Source: Marivibrio halodurans (GTDB taxonomy: Bacteria; Pseudomonadota; Alphaproteobacteria; UBA8366; Aestuariispiraceae). Taken from it: 64,000 nucleotides of DNA. The notes under the pieces were generated by a model. That model had not been told where the DNA came from. It made no database searches and was given only the letters and a program-made list of their open reading frames with translations. Each line of letters begins with the position of its first letter. Position 1 is the stretch's first letter. Below are positions 18,561 through 27,524 of this stretch, piece after piece. Where the stretch lies: positions 124,001 to 188,000 of the forward strand of contig NZ_JAGMWN010000003.1 in assembly GCF_017963645.1 (NCBI RefSeq), written 5' to 3'. Made by a program: the position numbers and the translations under genes.

Positions 18561-19568
18561 CTATCCCCAGAGCGCGGGCTCCGGCGGATGGATCGTGCTG
18601 CCCTCGAAGCGTAACGCCGGATCGCGATCCTTCGACAGCAGCAACGGCCCGTCGAGGTCGACGACCCGCGCGCCCTGCCCCACCAGCACCGCCGGCGCCA
18701 TGGCGAGCGAGGTGGCCAGCATGCAGCCGACCATGATCTCCAGCCCCGCCGCCTCGGCCGCGTGTTTCAGGGCCAGGGCCTCCGTCACGCCGCCGGTCTT
18801 GTCGAGCTTGATGTTGATCATGTCGTAACGACCGACCAGCGCGTCGAGCCCGTCGCGCGCATGCGCGCTCTCGTCCGCGCAAAGCGTCACGGGATGGTCG
18901 ATATCGGCCAGCATCGCGTCCGCGCCGGCGGGCAGTGGCTGTTCGATCATCTCCACGCCGAGGGCCGCCAGTTCGCGCGAATAGGGCTCCACCATCTCCG
19001 GTGCCCATCCCTCGTTCGCATCGACGATCAGCCGGGTACGGGGCGCGGCCTCCCGCACGGCGGCGACGCGGTCGAGATCGCCCTCCCCCGTCAGCTTCAG
19101 CTTGAAGAGCGGCCGGTTCGCGTTCGCCCGGGCCTTCGCCGCCATATTCTCCGGCGTGTCGAGGCTGAGCGTATAGGCCGTCGTCACCGGTCCCGGCGCG
19201 GCCTCCAGGCCCAGGATTTGCCAGACCGGGACGCGCGTCCGCTTCGCCTCCAGATCGGCCAACGCGCAATCGACCGCGTTGCGCGCCGCCCCCGGCTTCA
19301 ACCGCCCCTGCAAGGCCGCGCGGTCGAGACCGGATTCGAGGTCGCCGCGCAGCGCCTCGATCTCCGCCTCGACGCTCTCCAGGCTCTCGCCATAGCGGGC
19401 ATAGGGCACGCATTCCCCGCGCCCGAACACCCCGCCGTCACGCCAGGTATCGTCGAGTAAGGTTACGACCAGCACCTCCGCATGCGTCTTGGTCCCGCGC
19501 GAGATGGTGAAGCCGCCTTCGATCGGCCAGGATTCCCGTGCGACGGTAAGCGCGACCATCCCACTCAA
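18561..19568 (-). CDS. dgcA: Enolase-superfamily N-acetyl-D-glutamate racemase / dipeptide epimerase (DgcA-like)
   Basis: This roughly 335-residue enolase-superfamily enzyme has a KxK catalytic pair (LFKLKLTG), metal ligands in VDANEGW, MIEQPLP and CADESAHA, and the opposite-face lysine in INIKLDKTGG. These are features of the Ala-Glu epimerase group. The neighbouring DUF1611/DgcN gene overlaps it, which points to the DgcA branch: racemisation of N-acetyl-D-glutamate to N-acetyl-L-glutamate in D-glutamate catabolism. The first possible start is TTG at 19568, overlapping the dgcN stop; ATG at 19559 is the alternative, and neither has a clear ribosome site, so translation is probably coupled. 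Confidence 0.8.
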   Translation of the reverse strand: MSGMVALTVARESWPIEGGFTISRGTKTHAEVLVVTLLDDTWRDGGVFGRGECVPYARYGESLESVEAEIEALRGDLESGLDRAALQGRLKPGAARNAVDCALADLEAKRTRVPVWQILGLEAAPGPVTTAYTLSLDTPENMAAKARANANRPLFKLKLTGEGDLDRVAAVREAAPRTRLIVDANEGWAPEMVEPYSRELAALGVEMIEQPLPAGADAMLADIDHPVTLCADESAHARDGLDALVGRYDMINIKLDKTGGVTEALALKHAAEAAGLEIMVGCMLATSLAMAPAVLVGQGARVVDLDGPLLLSKDRDPALRFEGSTIHPPEPALWG

Positions 19569-20560
19569 AGCGCGTCGACCAGTCGCCCGGCCCCCTGACG
19601 GAAGGCATCGACGGTCGGCAGGCCGGTCTCCCGCTCGATCTCCTCCAGCACCGAATCCTGCTTCGCCTTCTCCACCTTCGAGGTGTTGACGGAGACGCCG
19701 ATCACGCGCGCGTCGGGATTGACCATGCGCGCCATCATCTCATTGACCCGGATGCATTCCTTGATATCCGGCACCGGAAAATCCGGCAGGCCGCGCAGAT
19801 GGCTCCGCGTCGGCTCATGGCAGAGGACGAGCGCATCCGGCTGACTGCCATGCAACAAGCCCAGGCTGACACCCGCGAAGCTGGCATGGAACAGGCTGCC
19901 CTGCCCCTCCACCACGTCCCAATGGTCCGCGTCGTTCTCCGGGCAGAGCCATTCGGTGGCGCCCGAGATGAAGTCCGCGATCACCGCATCCACGGAAACG
20001 CCGCCGCCGGCGATGAAGATGCCGGTCTGGCCGGTGGCGCGGAAGGAGGACTTGACCCCGCGTTCCTGCATCGTCTTGTGGATCGCGAGCGAGGTGAACA
20101 TCTTGCCGACCGAGCAATCGGTGCCGACCGTCAGAAGACGCTTGCCCCGGCGCTTGGAGCCCTTGGCGACGTCAAAATCCTGGGTCGGGTGGCGCACGTC
20201 GAAGAGCTGGCGGCCATGTTCCTTGGCCAACGCGGCCAGAGAGTCGATGTCGGCCAGCTTGTTGTGCAGGCCCGACGCGATATCGTAGCCCATGGCCAGC
20301 GCCTTCTCCAGCGTCTCCCGCCAGTTCGGCGGAATCTTGCCGCCCCGGTTCGCGACGCCGACGACCAACGTCTGGCAACCCGCCTCGCGCCCCTGTTCCA
20401 GATCCATGTCGGGCAGGCCCAGATCCGCCTTGCAGCCGTCGAGCCGCAATTGCCCCTTGCACCAGTCCGGGCGCCATTTCGACACGCCGTCGGCCACCTT
20501 CGCCGCCAGATCGTCCGGCGCGTCGCCCAGGAACATCAGGTACGGGTTGCGGATATCCAT
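19565..20560 (-). CDS. dgcN: DUF1611-family D-glutamate N-acetyltransferase (DgcN-like)
   Basis: This 331-residue protein of the DUF1611 P-loop family has RRGKRLLTVGTDCSVGKM, whose GTDCSVGKM is a Walker A-like loop. It continues with SSFRATGQTGIFIAGGGVSVD and WDVVEGQGSLFHASFAGV. Family knowledge: DgcN acetylates D-glutamate, and its partner DgcA racemises the product, in marine proteobacteria. Here the two genes overlap in that order. The frame is open to 20725, but ATG at 20558-20560 has GAAGGG upstream and starts the conserved MDIRNPYLMFLGD. It is divergent from the DUF1800 gene. Assignment rests mainly on the paired context. Confidence 0.8.
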   Translation of the reverse strand: MDIRNPYLMFLGDAPDDLAAKVADGVSKWRPDWCKGQLRLDGCKADLGLPDMDLEQGREAGCQTLVVGVANRGGKIPPNWRETLEKALAMGYDIASGLHNKLADIDSLAALAKEHGRQLFDVRHPTQDFDVAKGSKRRGKRLLTVGTDCSVGKMFTSLAIHKTMQERGVKSSFRATGQTGIFIAGGGVSVDAVIADFISGATEWLCPENDADHWDVVEGQGSLFHASFAGVSLGLLHGSQPDALVLCHEPTRSHLRGLPDFPVPDIKECIRVNEMMARMVNPDARVIGVSVNTSKVEKAKQDSVLEEIERETGLPTVDAFRQGAGRLVDAL

Positions 20561-20723
20561 GATCGTCTGACCCTTCGTTACAAGGTAGGAATATGTTTCG
20601 GAGCGCGGACTATACAGAGCGCGGGCGCGCGCCACAATCAGCGGGCGGAGCCGCGAAGATCGTCGTCGTACCTCTTCTTGAGAGACCGTTTCGCCGCGCC
20701 AGAATCGCGCTATCGTCCGGACC

Positions 20724-22142
20724 ATGGTGAATGCCTATCCCGAGAGCTTCGCGAAGGCCGACATCGCCGCGGCGATCGCGGCGACGCGTTTCGGCTATGG
20801 CCCGCGCCCCGGGGAGCTCGCCTTCATCGCGGAGGATCCGGGCGGGTGGCTGATCGCGCAACTGCGCGACGACCCGGAACCGGAAGCGATCCACGACCTG
20901 CCGCGCACGCCCGTGATCCTGCGCGAGATGCGCGCGGCCGAGGCGGCGGGCGGCGCCACGGTGACCCGTTACCGTCAGGAGGTGCAGGCGCGCGGGCGGG
21001 TGGAGGCGGCGCGTCACGTGCTCGCCGCCATCACCGGACCGAACCCGTTCCGCGAGCGGCTGGTCCGTTTCTGGGCGGAGTTCTTCGGTATCGGCCTGGA
21101 CGATCCGGCGACGGCACCCTTCGCCTTCGCCTTCGAGCGCGAGGTCATCCGCCCCAACCTGACCCGGCGCTATTACGACATGATGCTGGCGGCGGTGCGC
21201 CATCCGGCATTGATCCTGAAATACCGCAACCACCTCTCCTTCGCCCGCCGCTCCGCGATCGGCCGCGACCGGCGGGAGAATCTGGAAACCGGCCTCGCCC
21301 GCGCGATCCTGGAGGATTTCACCATCGGCCCCGTCGGCGGCACGACGGGCCTCTGGCGCGAAACAGACGTCCGCGCGCTCGCCAACATGCTGACCGGCTG
21401 GGGCCTGCGCGACGTGCCCGACCGGCCGGAGACCGCGCCCGCCGTGCGGCGCGCGCCGCTGCTGCCCGCGCCCTTCGCCTTCGACCCACGGGCGCATGCG
21501 GACGGGCCGAAATTCATGCTGGACCGGGACTATCAGGCGGCTGGCGTGCTGGAGGGGGAGGCCGCGCTCGACACCCTCACCCGCATGCCGGCGGTGGGGC
21601 GGCGCCTGGCGCGGCTGCTGGTCCGCGCGGTCGTGACCGACGACCCGCCGGAGCCGCTGGTCGAGGCGGTCGCGGATGGCTATGCGGCGGGGGGCGGCAG
21701 TCTCGGCGGCCTCGCCGCGACGCTCGCGACCAGCAACGCCGCCTTCGAACCCGCGCTTCGCAAGGTCAAGCGACCGGACGATCTGGTGATTTCGGTCTAT
21801 CGCGCGCTCGGCCTGCGGCCGACGGACGGCGGCGCCGCGATCCGGGATATCGCGATGCTGGGAATGGGACCCGCCGCCTACGGCGCGCCCCTGGCGGTGC
21901 CGGATACGGCCGATCACTGGCTGGCGCCGACGCGTTTCGCCGACCGGTTGGACTGGTGCGCGGGCACCGCGATCCGGGCGCTGCAATCCGATCCGCGCGG
22001 GCCGGAGGCGGCGCTCGATCTCGGTTTCGACGCGTTGGGGCCGAAACTCTCGCCGCACAGCTATCGCCGCCTCGCCGTGGCGCTCGATATCCGAGAGGCC
22101 GCCGCCCTGCTCTTCGCCAGCCCGGAGTTCCAGACACGATGA
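20724..22142 (+). CDS. DUF1800 domain protein
   Basis: This 472-residue protein matches the DUF1800 family: AIAATRFGYGPRPGELAFI at the N-terminus, RLVRFWAEFFGIG, RRYYDMMLAAVRHPALI and a C-terminal KLSPHSYRRLAVALDIREA block. The family is almost always encoded directly before a DUF1501 protein, as here, where the genes overlap by ATGA. No biochemical role is established that I can name with certainty. No signal peptide is visible, unlike many relatives that carry a Tat signal, so the DUF1501 partner may carry the export signal for both. Function is unknown. Confidence 0.8.
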   Translation: MVNAYPESFAKADIAAAIAATRFGYGPRPGELAFIAEDPGGWLIAQLRDDPEPEAIHDLPRTPVILREMRAAEAAGGATVTRYRQEVQARGRVEAARHVLAAITGPNPFRERLVRFWAEFFGIGLDDPATAPFAFAFEREVIRPNLTRRYYDMMLAAVRHPALILKYRNHLSFARRSAIGRDRRENLETGLARAILEDFTIGPVGGTTGLWRETDVRALANMLTGWGLRDVPDRPETAPAVRRAPLLPAPFAFDPRAHADGPKFMLDRDYQAAGVLEGEAALDTLTRMPAVGRRLARLLVRAVVTDDPPEPLVEAVADGYAAGGGSLGGLAATLATSNAAFEPALRKVKRPDDLVISVYRALGLRPTDGGAAIRDIAMLGMGPAAYGAPLAVPDTADHWLAPTRFADRLDWCAGTAIRALQSDPRGPEAALDLGFDALGPKLSPHSYRRLAVALDIREAAALLFASPEFQTR

Positions 22143-23419
22143 CGACCGGTGCCCGCGATATCGACCGCCGCCGCGCCCTCCGCCTCCTCGGTGCCGCCGG
22201 GACGGCACCCTTCCTGGCGAGCCGCGTGGCCTTCGCTCAATCGGACGCGCAATCGGGCAATGCGGACGGCGGTTCGCGGCGGCCGCTGATCCTGGTGCTG
22301 CTGCATGGCGGTCTGGACGGGCTCGCCCTATTGCCAACGCGGGAGGGACCGGGCGCGCGCGCGCCCTATTCCGCCGCTCTTGGCGAGACTCCGATCGCCC
22401 TGGACGAACGGTTCTCGCTCTCCCCGGCGGCGGGCGCCCTGCTGCCCTATTGGCTCGATGGGCGGCTCGCCATCGTCCCCGCTGCCGCCGGCCCCTATCG
22501 CGGTCGCGATGGGCGGATGGATCACGGTGCCGCCCAACAGACACTGGCGACCGGCACGACCGATCTGCGAAGCCCCGCCTTCCGCAGCGGCTGGCTCAAC
22601 CGCGCGCTCGCGGCCCGGGCGGACGCTCGGGCCGGAAGACGCCCAGCACTCTCCCTCGGCCACGTGGACGGGTCCGACAGCGATACCGGGGAGCATCCGC
22701 CCCATATCCTCGCCGGTCCGGCCCCTGTCGAGGTCGCGCCGCCCCCCCTGCTGGGCACGCCGGTCGCGGGGCTGACGGAGAAGGCCGCCGGCCTCTATAT
22801 CGATGATACGCTTTTCGCCCCGGCCCTGGCCCGGGCGGTGAAGCGCCGGGACTTACCCGCCGAAACCCTCGGCGCCGACCATGCGGCCGCCGCGCAAGGG
22901 GGCGCACGGCCGGCCTTCGACTTCCCCGCCGCCGCCGCGCTTGCCGGCGCGCGGATCGCCGCGGCGGACGGTCCCGTCGCGGCGGCGATCGAGATATCGG
23001 GCTTCGACAGTCATTATGGCGGCGAAGGCGCGCTGCAACGCCGGATCGCCGCGCTGGCGGGTGGGCTCGACACATTGGCCGTTGCGCTGGGCCCCGCCTA
23101 CGCGCGCAGCGTCATCCTGGTGACGAGCGAGTTCGGCCGCGCCGTCGCGCCCAATGCCGACGGCGGCACCGATCACGGGCTGGCCGGCCCGATGCTGCTG
23201 CTCGGCGGGGCGGTGATCGGCGGTATCAAGGGCGGGTGGCCCGGCCTCGCCCCCGACAAGCGCGCCGCCAATGGCGGCATCGCGCCCACGGTCGATCACC
23301 GCGCGGTCTTCAAGCGCGTCCTGGGCGATCACTGGGGGCTCGGCAAGGGGCAGCTCGACACGACGGTCCTGCCCGATGCGCGCGATATCACGCCGCTGGC
23401 GGGGTTGATCCGGGAATGA
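22139..23419 (+). CDS. DUF1501 domain protein, Tat-exported
   Basis: This 426-residue protein has an N-terminal twin-arginine signal (DRRRALRLLGAAGTAPFLAS, cleavage near AFA-QS). The sulfatase/phosphatase-like fold of DUF1501 follows: LILVLLHGGLDGLALLPTRE, MDHGAAQQTLATGT, then EISGFDSHYGGEGAL and VTSEFGRAVAPNADGGTDHG. The last two supply His/Asp residues that could bind metals. Its start overlaps the DUF1800 stop by four bases. The pair is conserved across many bacteria but has no settled role. An upstream extension of this frame overlaps dgcN and DUF1800 on other frames and is not coding. Confidence 0.82.
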   Translation: MTTGARDIDRRRALRLLGAAGTAPFLASRVAFAQSDAQSGNADGGSRRPLILVLLHGGLDGLALLPTREGPGARAPYSAALGETPIALDERFSLSPAAGALLPYWLDGRLAIVPAAAGPYRGRDGRMDHGAAQQTLATGTTDLRSPAFRSGWLNRALAARADARAGRRPALSLGHVDGSDSDTGEHPPHILAGPAPVEVAPPPLLGTPVAGLTEKAAGLYIDDTLFAPALARAVKRRDLPAETLGADHAAAAQGGARPAFDFPAAAALAGARIAAADGPVAAAIEISGFDSHYGGEGALQRRIAALAGGLDTLAVALGPAYARSVILVTSEFGRAVAPNADGGTDHGLAGPMLLLGGAVIGGIKGGWPGLAPDKRAANGGIAPTVDHRAVFKRVLGDHWGLGKGQLDTTVLPDARDITPLAGLIRE

Positions 23420-23449
23420 ACGGCCCCTTCGCCGCCCCGGGCCACGCCC

Positions 23450-23878
23450 TCAACTCATGACATAGTCGCGCAGCGCTTCCGCCTCGTGCTGAAGGTTGGC
23501 GATCTTGTGCTTCACCACATCGCCGATCGACACGACGCCGACGAGTTCACCGTCCTCCACCACCGGCATGTGCCGGAAGCGGCCGTCGGTCATCTTGCGC
23601 ATGACATTGTCGATCGATTCCGCGCGGTCGCAGACCGTCACCGCCTCCGTCATGAGGCGGCTGACCGGCTGCTTCAGCACATCGGCGCCATGGGCGGCGA
23701 GACCACGCACGATATCGCGTTCCGACAGGATGCCGGCGACCTTGCGCGCCGGGCTGACGACGATGACCGCGCCGACCTTGCGTTCCGCCAGGATCTTCGA
23801 GGCCGCGTCGATCGTCTGATCCGGCGTGACCGTCAGGACGTCGCCGTCCTTACCCGAAAGGATGGATGCTACACTCAT
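23450..23878 (-). CDS. Tandem CBS-domain protein
   Basis: This 142-residue protein consists of two CBS domains (about residues 8-65 and 75-130). They show VGAVIVVSPARKVAGILSER and FRHMPVVEDGELVGVVSIGD, typical adenosyl-nucleotide sensing pairs, followed by a short C-terminal helix. The start at 23878 has a perfect AAGGAGG site ten bases upstream; the frame extends further but without signals. Stand-alone CBS pairs often regulate partners in response to ATP/AMP. It converges on the DUF1501 gene, so it is not part of that operon. Confidence 0.88.
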   Translation of the reverse strand: MSVASILSGKDGDVLTVTPDQTIDAASKILAERKVGAVIVVSPARKVAGILSERDIVRGLAAHGADVLKQPVSRLMTEAVTVCDRAESIDNVMRKMTDGRFRHMPVVEDGELVGVVSIGDVVKHKIANLQHEAEALRDYVMS

Positions 23879-24130
23879 GTCAGGCTCGCCTCCTTGGGGT
23901 CGTTTCCTCGTCCGTCGGGGTATTTCCCCTTTTCTCCCACGCGCCCCCGCGATCGGGGCGAGGCCGCGCGAACGGGGTCCTTGACCGCCCCGTCGGCCCG
24001 ACAGTATAGGCGCGAAGCGAAAGACGCGAAACAGGCTGATGCACACGCACGGCGAGCAGGGTCGGCGGAAGGCGGCGCGGCATAGGCCGCCGAGGGGCAC
24101 AGAACCCCAAGATCCCAGGATATCAAGAGC

Positions 24131-24784
24131 CTAGAAGGAGGAGTTCGGCTCCTCCAGGAAGGCCGCTTCCTCCGCCGTCGTCTCACGGCCCAGGGTGACG
24201 TTGCGGTGCGGAAACCGGCCGAAACGGGCGATGATCTCACGATGGCGCAGGGCTGATTGGTAGGCCTCCTCGATGCCCAGCCCCTCGAACAGGCTGACCG
24301 CCCGTTCCTGATCCAGCAATTCCTCCGAATGCATGAAGGGCATGTAGAGGAACTGGCGGCCATAGCGCCCCATCTCGGCGTCCGCGCCGATCCGGATCGC
24401 CTCGTCGGCGAGCGCACGGGCCTGGGGATCGGACTCATAGGCACGCGGATCGTCACGATAGAGATTGCGCGGAAACTGGTCGAGCACGATAACGGCGGCC
24501 AGCAGGCCGCCCGCGCTCGCCGCCCAATGCGGCAATCCGCCCATGGCGACCCGGGCGGCCAGCGTACCGAATCGCTCCGATATCGCGTGATCCACCTCCT
24601 CGTCCCGGGTGAACCACTGGCGCGGTGTCAGGTCGCCGAACCAGAACTCCAGCACGGCCTGGGCATCGTCATCCGGTCCCACGACACCCAGAACCTCCTG
24701 ATCCGCCCCAACCGGCCGGTCGAGGTCATCATCCGTCGCATCCGCGCCCCCGGCTTCCGGCGCCGCACCCTTTTCCTGCGTCAT
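24131..24784 (-). CDS. DUF924 family protein
   Basis: This 217-residue protein matches DUF924: VLEFWFGDLTPRQWFTRDEE, ILDQFPRN-type motif VIVLDQFPRNLYRDDPRAY, and FLYMPFMHSEELLDQERAV. The fold is all-helical and TPR-like; the biochemical role is not known. The ATG at 24784 has GAGG six bases upstream. The first 40 residues are acidic and probably disordered. It lies 252 bp upstream of the CBS gene in the same direction. Confidence 0.82.
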   Translation of the reverse strand: MTQEKGAAPEAGGADATDDDLDRPVGADQEVLGVVGPDDDAQAVLEFWFGDLTPRQWFTRDEEVDHAISERFGTLAARVAMGGLPHWAASAGGLLAAVIVLDQFPRNLYRDDPRAYESDPQARALADEAIRIGADAEMGRYGRQFLYMPFMHSEELLDQERAVSLFEGLGIEEAYQSALRHREIIARFGRFPHRNVTLGRETTAEEAAFLEEPNSSF

Positions 24785-25011
24785 CGTTCCTCGCTCTATT
24801 CCGTTGGGTCCGAGGCTGCTTTGCCATGCGCCGTGCCGGCCCCCGGTCGCACCACGTCCAATCGCCCAACCCAGCCCCACGCCACCCCAAACCTAGGGAA
24901 TGCGGGCCGAGGAAACAATTCGAACCGAACGCTCTCGGGCGGGCTTGCGTGCCCACGGGCGAGACGTTATAAGCCCTTCCGCCGTCGGGCGAACCCGCCC
25001 GCCGGCCATGT

Positions 25012-25088
25012 CGGAGCGTAGCTCAGCCTGGTAGAGCACTGTCTTCGGGAGGCAGGGGTCGTTGGTTCAAATCCAGCCGCTCCGACCA
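25012..25088 (+). tRNA. tRNA-Pro (CGG)
   Basis: This 77-base cloverleaf has acceptor CGGAGCG/CGCTCCG, D-arm GCTC...GAGC, and anticodon arm CTGTC-TTCGGGA-GGCAG with anticodon CGG. The T-arm GTTGG-TTCAAAT-CCAGC is followed by an encoded ACCA end. All stems pair well, with G-U pairs in the anticodon and T stems. Confidence 0.97.
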
Positions 25089-25091
25089 TCG

Positions 25092-25118
25092 AAAAGCCCC
25101 GGGAAACCGGGGCTTTTT
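25092..25118 (+). terminator. Rho-independent terminator after tRNA-Pro
   Basis: AAAAGCCCCGG / CCGGGGCTTTT with a GAAA tetraloop is followed by a further T, starting 4 bases after the tRNA CCA end. It is a classic intrinsic terminator. Confidence 0.92.
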
Positions 25119-25435
25119 GCTGTCTGGATGCGTTTTCTGCGCGCGCTTCCCGTGTCGGAACGAATCGGGATGCGCCGCATTTTGTGGCGTCTTGCCGTGG
25201 AAAATCGGTGCGGTGATCAGCGCCCCTCGGAAGGGAGCCGGCAGAGACCGTTTTCGCGCCAGCCAGGAAGCTCGGCGCCGTGGGCCTGCCCCGAAAGACG
25301 GACGCCGTCCCTCCGGTTTCGGCCTTGCGTATAGGGCGAGAAAGACACGCAGCGGAGCACGTCCCCACCACGCCCGAGCCCATCGCGCTCAAGCTATGGC
25401 CGTGTCATTTATAAGCCCGCGAATAAGCCCCCGTC
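25119..25435. other. Intergenic region after tRNA-Pro
   Basis: About 317 bp between the tRNA terminator and the gntR 3' end. I see no gene with a ribosome site, no integrase and no tRNA-end duplication that would mark an attachment site. Confidence 0.5.
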
Positions 25436-26107
25436 TTAGCGAACCAGCCGCGACAATGCCGCCGCCGCGGCGCCTTGGACATGTTTTCGGCATGCGTCGT
25501 GGGTCGCCGCCTCGTCACGGGCCTCCACGCCGGCAAGGATATCCTTCAACTCCCGCAGACTTTGCTCGGAGCGCGTGCCACTGTCCAGCGAGAGACGGCG
25601 CAACAAACTGACCCTGGCATTCATGGTGGTCAGAATCGAGGCGATCATTTCGTTTCCGGCCCCCTTGAACAAGATCTTGTAGAATGCGTCCTTGGCTTCG
25701 AGTATCCGCGTCAGTTCGCGGCTCGCATAGGCGTCGGCGATCTTGTCGACGGAGCGACGCAAGGTGGCGACCTGCGCCGCCGTCGCCTTCTGAACGAACA
25801 GAACGCCCGCATAGGTTTCCAGCGCCTCGCGCACTTCGTAGATTTCACGGGCCTGTTCGGCGGAGATCATCGCGACGATCGCACCGCGATTGGCGACCAT
25901 CTCCACCAGCCCCTCGCTTTCGAGCTGGCGCAGCGCCTCGCGCACCGATGTGCGACTGGCCCCCGTCAGATCGCAGAGTTCGCGCTCGACAAGGCGTTCG
26001 CCCGGAACGAACCGACCCGACACGATCGCCGAGCGAAAAGCCTCGACGACTTGATGGCGTATCGGCGCGGAAACCGTCGTCACGCGCATCGTTTGATGGT
26101 CACTCAA
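25436..26107 (-). CDS. GntR-family transcriptional regulator (FCD subfamily)
   Basis: This 223-residue regulator has an N-terminal winged helix (residues 15-80: IVSGRFVPGERLVERELCDL, then SRTSVREALRQLESEGLV). A C-terminal all-helical FCD ligand domain starts at EIYEVREALETYAG. The start is TTG at 26107: GGAGGAA lies five bases upstream, whereas the next ATG (codon 7) has no site. It is the last gene of the leftward transport/catabolic operon, which it probably controls by sensing an organic acid. TTGTAT/ATTGT palindromes in the divergent promoter at 31.0-31.1 kb fit GntR-FCD operators. Confidence 0.88.
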   Translation of the reverse strand: MSDHQTMRVTTVSAPIRHQVVEAFRSAIVSGRFVPGERLVERELCDLTGASRTSVREALRQLESEGLVEMVANRGAIVAMISAEQAREIYEVREALETYAGVLFVQKATAAQVATLRRSVDKIADAYASRELTRILEAKDAFYKILFKGAGNEMIASILTTMNARVSLLRRLSLDSGTRSEQSLRELKDILAGVEARDEAATHDACRKHVQGAAAAALSRLVR

Positions 26108-26212
26108 GCCACTTCCTCCAGATAGCCCCGCATTCAGGTGCTGCCACCCTCCCGCCTCCCTGCCGGATGCCCATCCGCCGCCGAAACGGTATCGGCCTCC
26201 GGTCGCCTCAAT

Positions 26213-27523
26213 TTAGAGCATCGCCGGCAGGAACAACACCAATCCGGGCAGCGCCGCCAGTAGGATCAATGTCAGAACGAAAAGCCCGACGAAGGGCCAG
26301 GACGCGCGGTAGATCGCGTTGATCGAGATATCGCTTCCGGCGCCGCCCTTGAAGGCGAACATGGTGTAGCCGAATGGCGGCGTCATCCCACCGATCGTGA
26401 CGTTGATCAGCATCAGGGTCCAGAACCAGATCGGATCGAAACCATAGGAGGTCAGGATCGGCTGATAGATCGGGATCAAGATGAGGAGCAACGCGATCTG
26501 ATCGATGAACATGCACAAGAGAAAGGGGACCAACATCAGCACGAACAGCATCACCGGACCCGGCAGGTCCAGCGCGGCGACGAACTCCACCAGATTCGTC
26601 GTGGTGCCCGTGAAAGCGAGCAACTGGCTGAACATCGCCGAACTTGCCATGATCAGAAGGATCATGGAGGAAATCCCCGCCGCCGAAACGAGCGAGTTCC
26701 ACACCATCCGCCAATTGAGCTTGCGATAGTAAGCCGCCGTGAGAAGTGTCCCGGCCACGCCGGTCGCGGCCGCCTCGGACGGCGTCGCGATCCCCAGCAG
26801 AATGAACCCCATGACCGAAAACATGATCACGCTGAAAGGCCCCAGCCGAAGCGCCGCGCGGAGCTTTTCCCGGAAGCTGACGACGGACGCGCCCCCCGTA
26901 TCCGGCGGTGCGAGGTCAGGATTCAGATGGACCCGAAACAGGGCATAGGCCGCGAACACCGCGGCCAGCAGCAGCCCGGGCAACAAGCCCGCCAGCAGCA
27001 GTTTCGCGATCGAGACGTTCGCGAGCGTCCCGATGATGATCACCAGAAGACTGGGCGGGATGATCGGCGCGAGGCTCGCCCCGGCCAGGATCGTCCCACA
27101 GGAAAGGCGCCCGTCATATCCGCGCCCCACCATCGTTCGGTAAAGCGTGCGCGCCATCATCGCGCTGACCCCGAGGGCCGATCCCGACAGAGCGCCCAGA
27201 ATCGTCGACAATGAAACCGACAGGAGATACTGGCGCCCTTTCAAACGCCCAACCAGCTTATCCACGGAGTCGAAGACGACGTCGATCGTCCCCGACCGGA
27301 AGAGCAATTCCCCCATCAGGATGAACAGCGCGATCGTCGCGAGGGAGGATGTCGTCGCGGTCTCGAACACACTGTTCGTGAACATGCCGAAACCGGATGG
27401 CCCCATGAGCAGCAACACGCCGCCCACATTGACGATGAGGAAGGCGACGAAGATTGGCACCCCGGTCAGGAAGAGGCCGAGAAGCAGCGCCAACGTGCCG
27501 CCGAGCGTTACCCACCATTCCAC
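26213..27523 (-). CDS. dctM: TRAP transporter large permease (DctM-like)
   Basis: This 436-residue membrane protein has about 12 hydrophobic segments and DctM hallmarks: GSALGVSAMMARTLYRTMVG, GTILAGASLAPIIPPSLLVI and INVTIGGMTPPFGYTMFAFK. It forms the Na+-coupled transport subunit of a tripartite ATP-independent periplasmic importer. The start is GTG at 27523, just one base after the dctQ stop, with GGGGAG nine bases upstream; the frame extends upstream to 27610 inside dctQ but without signal. It is followed by gntR after 105 bp. Confidence 0.92.
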   Translation of the reverse strand: MEWWVTLGGTLALLLGLFLTGVPIFVAFLIVNVGGVLLLMGPSGFGMFTNSVFETATTSSLATIALFILMGELLFRSGTIDVVFDSVDKLVGRLKGRQYLLSVSLSTILGALSGSALGVSAMMARTLYRTMVGRGYDGRLSCGTILAGASLAPIIPPSLLVIIIGTLANVSIAKLLLAGLLPGLLLAAVFAAYALFRVHLNPDLAPPDTGGASVVSFREKLRAALRLGPFSVIMFSVMGFILLGIATPSEAAATGVAGTLLTAAYYRKLNWRMVWNSLVSAAGISSMILLIMASSAMFSQLLAFTGTTTNLVEFVAALDLPGPVMLFVLMLVPFLLCMFIDQIALLLILIPIYQPILTSYGFDPIWFWTLMLINVTIGGMTPPFGYTMFAFKGGAGSDISINAIYRASWPFVGLFVLTLILLAALPGLVLFLPAML

Positions 27524-27524
27524 G

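Noticed and set aside
19799-22138. Upstream extension of the DUF1501 frame
   Set aside because: It overlaps dgcN and DUF1800 in other frames; a Tat signal starts at 22139.
20610-22544. Long minus-strand open frame opposite DUF1800/DUF1501
   Set aside because: Arg-rich shadow of two recognised plus-strand genes.
25012-25435. Genomic island inserted at tRNA-Pro
   Set aside because: No integrase, no duplicated tRNA end, and a normal terminator follows the tRNA.
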